Shown here: piece by piece, positions 4,577-7,591 of the stretch
How the letters are laid out: each line of letters starts with the position of its first letter
Numbering within the stretch: the first letter of the stretch is position 1
Assembly (NCBI GenBank): GCA_947624765.1
Contig: CANQLS010000072.1
Coordinates: 1-7,591, forward strand
Source: an uncultured Clostridia bacterium
GTDB lineage: Bacteria; Bacillota; Clostridia; TANB77; UBA1234
Reading direction: 5' to 3'
DNA: 7,591 bases
The notes under the pieces: generated by a model
What the model saw: only the letters and a program-made list of their open reading frames with translations
Told to the model about the DNA's origin: nothing
Database searches by the model: none
Position numbers and translations under genes: made by a program

Positions 4577-4761
4577 ACAGTAAAGGTAAGGCATAAATAA
4601 AAAAAATAAAGAGTTCAAGAAGTTGCGACCTTCTCAAACTCAAAGCAAATATAAAATAAAAAGCACGACCAATTCATTTTATACATTCGCTTATTTTGTA
4701 TTATAGCCTAAAAGTTTGAAAAAGTCAAATACATTTTTTAGAACTCTGGAAAGGAGAAAAA
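4577..4761 (+). ncRNA. Long structured 5' leader (candidate regulatory RNA)
   Basis: About 185 nt with no ORF. The enclosing helix is AGAGTTC/GAACTCT (4610-4616/4741-4747), ending just before the ribosome site. Inside are AGAAG/CTTCT (4618-4622/4630-4634), CAAACT/AGTTTG (4635-4640/4713-4718) and TATAAAAT/ATTTTATA (4650-4657/4676-4683). These stems are compatible and form a multibranched fold. A competing stem TTTGA/TCAAA (4715-4719/4725-4729) precedes T6 at 4734-4739 and could act as a weak terminator when CAAACT/AGTTTG opens. 'CGACC' occurs in two loops. No known riboswitch core (T-box, c-di-GMP, SAM, preQ1) is recognised. Confidence 0.45.
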
Positions 4762-4923
4762 ATGGAAAATGTAATACTGTTATTCTTTGACTTAGGATTA
4801 CTTACATTTTATGCATTTGTAGGATTTGGAATATTCCTAATAATACAGTTAATAAGTTACAGAATATTTCATTTCAATTTGTATAAATGGTTGAATCAAA
4901 AACTATTTAGCACACTGTCATAA
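4762..4923 (+). CDS. Small membrane protein, 53 aa
   Basis: 53 aa, short and easily missed. ATG at 4762 follows GGAAAGGAG at about 5 nt. The protein begins MENVILLFFDLGLLTFYAF, continues with VGFGIFLIIQLISY (about 20-33) and ends with an aromatic, basic tail (RIFHFNLYKWLNQKL). One or two TM passes are expected; two close segments separated only by AFVGFG would form a hairpin, while a single long helix is also possible. Small proteins of this type occur at the head of accessory operons in Firmicute plasmids and ICEs. Function unknown. It is the first gene after the structured leader, whose 3' strand ends next to its ribosome site, so its translation may be the leader's output. Confidence 0.6.
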   Translation: MENVILLFFDLGLLTFYAFVGFGIFLIIQLISYRIFHFNLYKWLNQKLFSTLS

Positions 4924-4926
4924 GTC

Positions 4927-4984
4927 AAAAGGGCTAGAGGCTTTAAGCCTCTTCCCTAAAATATAAAAGAAAGAGGGAATAAAA
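4927..4984 (+). promoter_or_regulatory. Hairpin and alternative ribosome-site pairing
   Basis: AGAGGCTT-t-AAGCCTCT with flanking GGG/CCC forms a strong hairpin (about 4930-4956). The 3' arm ends TTCCCT, which is complementary to AGGGAA at the ribosome site of the next gene (about 4975-4980). So the hairpin and the site-blocking stem exclude each other. No U-run follows, so this is not a terminator. Confidence 0.45.
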
Positions 4985-5260
4985 ATGAAAGTAATGAAGA
5001 TTAAAGTATATGAATTTAAGGAATTAAATGAAGAAACACAAAATAAAGTTATAAATAATACAATAGATTTTATTACAAGTATTACAAACTTTGAAACAAT
5101 AAATAAAAACACTAATTTTTATAAGGCTTACAAAAAAGCAGAAGAATTACAAACCCCATGGTTTTTAGGTCAATATTTATGGGATTATGCAAAAAATCAA
5201 ATATTGAAAATGTGTAAACAATATTATTATTTTAAAGACGGCGAAATATTTAATTATTAA
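4985..5260 (+). CDS. Hypothetical protein with KVYEFKELNEE N-terminus
   Basis: 91 aa. The N-terminal KIKVYEFKELNEETQNKVI resembles a motif found in many small phage and ICE proteins of Firmicutes (strand, then 'F.EL.EE...K.I' helix); no function is established as far as I know. The rest is helical and aromatic, with TPWFLGQYLWDYAKNQILK (about 57-75) and a final strand YYYFKDGEIFNY. There is no membrane segment. ATG at 4985 has AGAGGG about 7 nt upstream, weaker than its neighbours and partly able to be hidden by the upstream hairpin's alternative pairing. MKVMKIK offers a second in-frame ATG three codons in. The gap to the next gene is 94 nt with no promoter seen. Confidence 0.6.
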   Translation: MKVMKIKVYEFKELNEETQNKVINNTIDFITSITNFETINKNTNFYKAYKKAEELQTPWFLGQYLWDYAKNQILKMCKQYYYFKDGEIFNY

Positions 5261-5354
5261 AAAATAGAGTTAAAAGAATAGAAGGAATAAGGAAAACAAA
5301 TTGCCTACCCTGTACACTAAAATTATAAAATAGAAAGGTTAAAAGGTGGTAAAA

Positions 5355-6017
5355 ATGAAAGTTAAATTTGTAAAAATGGGAATGGATATTGATGAAACAA
5401 GAAATCATAGAATAAGAGGCATAGTACCAACAGATGATGGAAAATATTTATTTGTTGAAATATTACAAGGTCACAGATTAAAAAGACAATACACAAACTT
5501 ATCTAAAAAAGAATATGAAGAAAAATACCCTTATGAAGAATATATAAATATTGATTTTTGCTTTAGGGTAGATGTTCCAGAAGATTATTATAAAAACTAT
5601 TCAAAAGAATACGACCAATACACAAAAACATCATTCAGAAATTTACAACATACAAAAGAAAACATTATAAAACTATTACAAAATTTCAATAAAAATATAA
5701 CAGATATTGAACTTACAGACAGTTATTATATTGATGATTTTTGCAACAAAAAAGGTTTTTATAAATTATATGACAACAGGTTACAACATACTTACGAACC
5801 TATAAAAATAATTACAAAATGGGAACAAACAGCAAGAATAAAATTTTTATATACTTGTTATTCTGCAAATAGTTTGATGTATTCAGAATATAGAACAGTT
5901 GAAACAGAAATAAACGACGAATTTATGCAAAAATATGGAATTGATACAACAAATATATTGATTGAAGAATACGAAGAAAGCAAAAAAGATATTTTAAGGA
6001 GGGTTTGCAATGTATAA
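5355..6017 (+). CDS. Hypothetical soluble protein, 220 aa
   Basis: 220 aa from ATG at 5355, chosen over a GTG at 5346 because AGGTGG (5345-5349 region) then serves as the ribosome site. The protein is rich in Tyr, Lys and Asn. An N-terminal strand region (MKVKFVKMGMDIDETRNHRI, GKYLFVEIL) is followed by a charged helical middle with a Tyr/Lys cluster (DYYKNYSKEYDQYTK, about 78-93), and a C-terminal half with alternating strands (IKIITKWEQTARIKFLYTCY) and an acidic helix (IEEYEESKKDILRR). No signal peptide, membrane segment or catalytic motif that I recognise. The next gene overlaps it by 8 bp, so translation is coupled. Could be a DNA-mimic-like or nucleic-acid-binding accessory protein, but nothing decides it. 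Confidence 0.65.
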   Translation: MKVKFVKMGMDIDETRNHRIRGIVPTDDGKYLFVEILQGHRLKRQYTNLSKKEYEEKYPYEEYINIDFCFRVDVPEDYYKNYSKEYDQYTKTSFRNLQHTKENIIKLLQNFNKNITDIELTDSYYIDDFCNKKGFYKLYDNRLQHTYEPIKIITKWEQTARIKFLYTCYSANSLMYSEYRTVETEINDEFMQKYGIDTTNILIEEYEESKKDILRRVCNV

Positions 6018-6228
6018 TTCAATAATTTTAAGAATATATAAAACACCAAAAGAAGATATCAAAAAATACAATTTATTTTGTAAAACTAGATATGTATATT
6101 ATGATTACAAAAACAAAACAATCACATCAGCAGGAATACCAGAAGGCTATACAGGCAATGACTTTTTGAAAGCTAACAAACACAAATTTAAAGTAAAGGC
6201 AATTTTGCCAAAATATCCATTATTTTAG
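6010..6228 (+). CDS. Hypothetical protein, 72 aa
   Basis: 72 aa, basic. An N-terminal strand (NSIILRIYKTP) leads into a Lys/Tyr-rich central part with YVYYDYKNKTITSAGIPEG (about 28-46), then FLKANKHKFKVKAILPKYPLF. The two strand pairs suggest a small beta-rich fold with a positively charged face. ATG at 6010 overlaps the previous gene by 8 bp, and AAGGAGGG (5996-6003) lies 6 nt upstream within that gene. The next gene starts 12 nt after its stop. No family recognised; small basic proteins here may bind nucleic acid, which is inference only. Confidence 0.6.
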   Translation: MYNSIILRIYKTPKEDIKKYNLFCKTRYVYYDYKNKTITSAGIPEGYTGNDFLKANKHKFKVKAILPKYPLF

Positions 6229-6240
6229 GAGGTGTAAAAA

Positions 6241-6411
6241 ATGAAAAGTATAAGAAATATAAAAAGATTATACAATAACGAAATTTATATAAGTGTATCA
6301 ATAAATGAGGCAATAAAACTACAAGAAAAAGGAGTAAATTTATTACAATTTGGAAAGTTAAAAAGCATATTTGTAAAGGAAAGTGATTTATTATGTATAA
6401 ACAAAATTTAA
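6241..6411 (+). CDS. Small hypothetical protein, 56 aa
   Basis: 56 aa, short and easily missed. ATG at 6241 follows a perfect AGGAGGTG (6227-6234) with 6-nt spacing. The sequence is basic at the start (MKSIRNIKRLYNN), with a strand EIYISVS, a helix NEAIKLQEKGVNLLQ (about 22-36) and a strand LKSIFVKESDLL. Strand-helix-strand organisation suggests a compact globular domain. Its ribosome site overlaps the previous gene's stop, and the following gene starts 19 nt before its own stop, so it sits inside a coupled chain. No family recognised. Confidence 0.6.
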   Translation: MKSIRNIKRLYNNEIYISVSINEAIKLQEKGVNLLQFGKLKSIFVKESDLLCINKI

Positions 6412-6554
6412 GATATAAAAAAATAAAAGACTTTGTAGAAACTCTAAACGAAAGAGAAATGAATTATCTATATAGAAAATTAAAAACTAATATTATAGAA
6501 AAAGAAGTTGAACAGTTAAGCTTGAATTTTTTGGAAACTGTTGAACATTTATAA
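6393..6554 (+). CDS. Small hypothetical helical protein, 53 aa
   Basis: 53 aa. ATG at 6393 lies in the end of the previous gene (19-nt overlap), with AAAGGA about 13 nt upstream, a loose spacing that suggests coupling. The protein is almost all helix: a basic start (MYKQNLRYKKIK), FVETLNEREMNYLYRKLK (about 14-31), and an acidic second helix (IIEKEVEQLSLNFLETVEHL). The two opposed charged helices resemble small dimerising or partner-binding proteins. No membrane segment or cysteines. It precedes the coiled-coil membrane protein by 29 nt. Function not recognised. Confidence 0.55.
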   Translation: MYKQNLRYKKIKDFVETLNEREMNYLYRKLKTNIIEKEVEQLSLNFLETVEHL

Positions 6555-6583
6555 AAAATATTATAAAATGGAGGCAATAAAAA

Positions 6584-7159
6584 ATGGGAGCTTTAACAAT
6601 GGAATTTGAAAAAGTAAATAAAACTATGGCAGAGAATCAAAAAGAAGTTGAAAGATTACAAAGAAAACTAGAACAAGCAAAAGAAGAAAAAGAAAATCAA
6701 AAACAATTTGAAAGAGATTTAAAAATTGCAATTGAAAACGACTTGAAAAATTGTTTTTATAATTGCTTTGAAAATGAAGGACTAGAAAAAGGATTTATAA
6801 ACTTATCATTGAAAACAACAAGGGATGAAATAATACAGAATGTTGGAGAAAATGAAATTGAAAGAAATTACATTGATAACAACTACGAAAGAGTCTTAAA
6901 CAAAGTAAAAAAAGTATATGAAAACGACCAGAAAGCAAAAAATATAATACTTGCTTATCAATTACAGCAACAAAACGAACAACAAAAACTAAACGCAGAA
7001 CAAGAACGAATAAAACAAGAAAAAAGCGATAAAAGATGGGCAACATTTGAAACAGTTTGCCATATAATAGGTGCAATTTTAAAATGGACTTGTATCATAT
7101 TATTTGGTGGTATATACTTAATATTCAAATTCATTTCAGATTTAGCAAAAGGAAGATAA
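6584..7159 (+). CDS. Coiled-coil protein with C-terminal membrane anchor
   Basis: 191 aa. ATG at 6584 has TGGAGG 9 nt upstream; a second in-frame ATG five codons later (6599) has no site. Residues about 8-50 form a charged coiled coil (EVERLQRKLEQAKEEKE). A middle domain follows (about 50-110) with NCFYNCFENEG and FINLSLKTTRDE, then a second Gln/Glu/Lys-rich helix (about 115-150, LQQQNEQQKLNAEQ). One strong TM segment lies at about 158-184 (IIGAILKWTCIILFGGIYLIF), ending in a basic tail (KGR). Most of the protein should be cytoplasmic, tethered to the membrane by its C-terminus. It is the last gene of the plus operon, before a terminator. The layout is seen in some membrane-acting defence or exclusion proteins, but also in many unrelated scaffolds; no family recognised. 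Confidence 0.7.
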   Translation: MGALTMEFEKVNKTMAENQKEVERLQRKLEQAKEEKENQKQFERDLKIAIENDLKNCFYNCFENEGLEKGFINLSLKTTRDEIIQNVGENEIERNYIDNNYERVLNKVKKVYENDQKAKNIILAYQLQQQNEQQKLNAEQERIKQEKSDKRWATFETVCHIIGAILKWTCIILFGGIYLIFKFISDLAKGR

Positions 7160-7187
7160 AAAGAAGCCTAAAACAGCTTCTTTTTTT
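7157..7187. terminator. Bidirectional terminator between convergent genes
   Basis: AAAAAGAAGC, 8-nt loop (7168-7175 region), GCTTCTTTTTTT. The U-run on the plus side ends the plus operon; the A-run before the stem gives TTTTT on the minus strand, so it can also stop transcription coming from the gene at 7407-7591. Confidence 0.8.
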
Positions 7188-7189
7188 AT

Positions 7190-7406
7190 TGTCTATATAT
7201 AAGTAGGCTATTTTTTGTCATTTCTTTTGTAAGGCTCTACAATCAATTTAAAGGCACTTTTATATTTAGTAATATAATTTGTTATCTCAATATTTTAAGT
7301 ATCTCAAAATCAATTCTAGTGTGTCATTTTTGACTGATATTTCAATAATTGCAAACATTTTACAAATTATTATAAAATATGTCAAAATTTGTTTTGCTGA
7401 AGAATT
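7190..7406. other. Intergenic stretch without a gene
   Basis: About 215 bp between the plus-operon terminator and the minus-strand gene. No ORF with a ribosome site. ACAAATT/AATTTGT (7362-7368/7386-7392) and GTCA-tttt-TGAC (about 7323-7334) are the only clear inverted repeats. The first may help end the minus-strand transcript. Confidence 0.4.
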
Positions 7407-7591
7407 TTACACACAAAATCTTCCGTTCCAAAATTCCGTTTCAAAAATTTTTTGCCGTTTCAATTTTTTCCGTTCTAATTTTTTAGTCTTTTTTATCCCA
7501 TATTTTTTCAAAACTTCACTTCTAAAATATTTATCTCCATAAGTTTTGTATTCTAACAATGGTTTTATATCTTCTATATGTCCTTTAAATA
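7407..7591 (-). CDS. 3' end of a minus-strand gene, repeat-encoded basic tail (partial)
   Basis: The last 60 codons of a gene that enters from the right edge; the stop (TAA) is at 7407-7409. The visible part reads as a helix (HIEDIKPLLEYKTYGDKYF), then RSEVLKKYGIKKTK, which looks like genuine protein. The last part is a very basic tail, KKLER-KKLKR, encoded by 15-bp direct repeats, then RQKIFETEFWNGRFCV. The tail's repeat-driven sequence suggests that an iteron-like array overlaps or has truncated the true C-terminus. The fragment is too short to name; a replication or mobilisation protein is possible by context only. It converges on the plus operon. Confidence 0.5.
   Translation of the reverse strand, partial: FKGHIEDIKPLLEYKTYGDKYFRSEVLKKYGIKKTKKLERKKLKRQKIFETEFWNGRFCV
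7423..7484 (-). repeat. CCGTT direct-repeat array (four copies)
   Basis: CCGTT starts at 7423, 7436, 7455 and 7470 on the plus strand, each followed by a C/T-A-A-T-rich tract. On the minus strand the units read AAAAAATTNGAACGG with small changes. Spacings are 13, 19 and 15 bp. It lies in the last codons of the partial gene. Iteron-like or a slipped repeat. Confidence 0.6.

Noticed and set aside
4337..5260. Toxin-antitoxin pair (RHH protein plus a downstream small gene)
   Set aside because: The RHH gene is monocistronic with a second promoter and a long leader after it, and no recognisable toxin follows directly.
6795..7076. 93-codon ORF on the minus strand
   Set aside because: Shadow of the coiled-coil membrane protein gene; no ribosome site, composition of an antisense frame.
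1..7209. 9-bp direct repeat AAGTAGGCT at 1 and 7201 as possible attachment sites
   Set aside because: Too short, flanks differ, no integrase or transposase present; probably chance in AT-rich DNA.
7423..7484. CRISPR array
   Set aside because: Units are 13-19 bp apart with no spacers and no cas genes.
7279..7542. 87-codon ORF on the plus strand
   Set aside because: Starts with TTG without a ribosome site, is Phe/Ile/Ser-rich, and runs antisense to the better-looking minus-strand gene and its repeat array.

Overview
The window is a very AT-rich stretch with strong Shine-Dalgarno sites (mostly GGAGG, 6-10 nt before the start), tightly packed small genes and sigma-A-type promoters. This points to a low-GC Firmicute (Clostridia or a gut Bacilli lineage). 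The gene content is that of a mobile element, most likely a phage, phage-plasmid or plasmid-like ICE, and not a housekeeping locus. No capsid, tail, terminase, integrase or transposase gene is visible, so the element type stays open.

Layout. (1) 1-342 has no ORF but holds several hairpins on the minus strand and may be a structured RNA. (2) 343-2544 is a minus-strand operon of eight small genes, plus a doubtful ninth at its head. In transcription order: a coiled-coil protein, a RepL-like winged-helix protein, a small membrane protein, a 49-aa protein, a zinc-ribbon protein, a stand-alone Acb2/Tad1-type hairpin protein, a DUF6275-like protein and a DUF4406 (deoxyribosyltransferase-like) protein. 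The last two and the hairpin protein are typical phage early genes. The operon has a clear promoter at 2825-2853, followed at once by a hairpin with a U-run (2738-2798), so its expression probably depends on read-through or antitermination. (3) 2860-3670 is about 800 bp without genes, full of inverted and direct repeats, and looks like a replication-origin or transfer-control region. (4) 3685-7159 runs on the plus strand: a single-TM protein with its own promoter and terminator; a small ribbon-helix-helix (RHH) repressor; a promoter with a perfect 16-bp palindrome over its -35 box; a long structured leader; then a run of seven small genes ending in a membrane-anchored coiled-coil protein and a bidirectional terminator. 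(5) 7190-7591 ends with the 3' part of a convergent minus-strand gene whose C-terminal codons carry a CCGTT direct-repeat array.

How it fits together. The minus operon looks like a replication/early operon that also carries counter-defence (the Acb2-like cyclic-nucleotide sponge). The plus operon looks like an accessory module controlled by the RHH protein. The most valuable points are the Acb2-like gene and its undescribed neighbours, the promoter-attenuator unit, the structured leader at 4577-4761, and the repeat-rich intergenic region.
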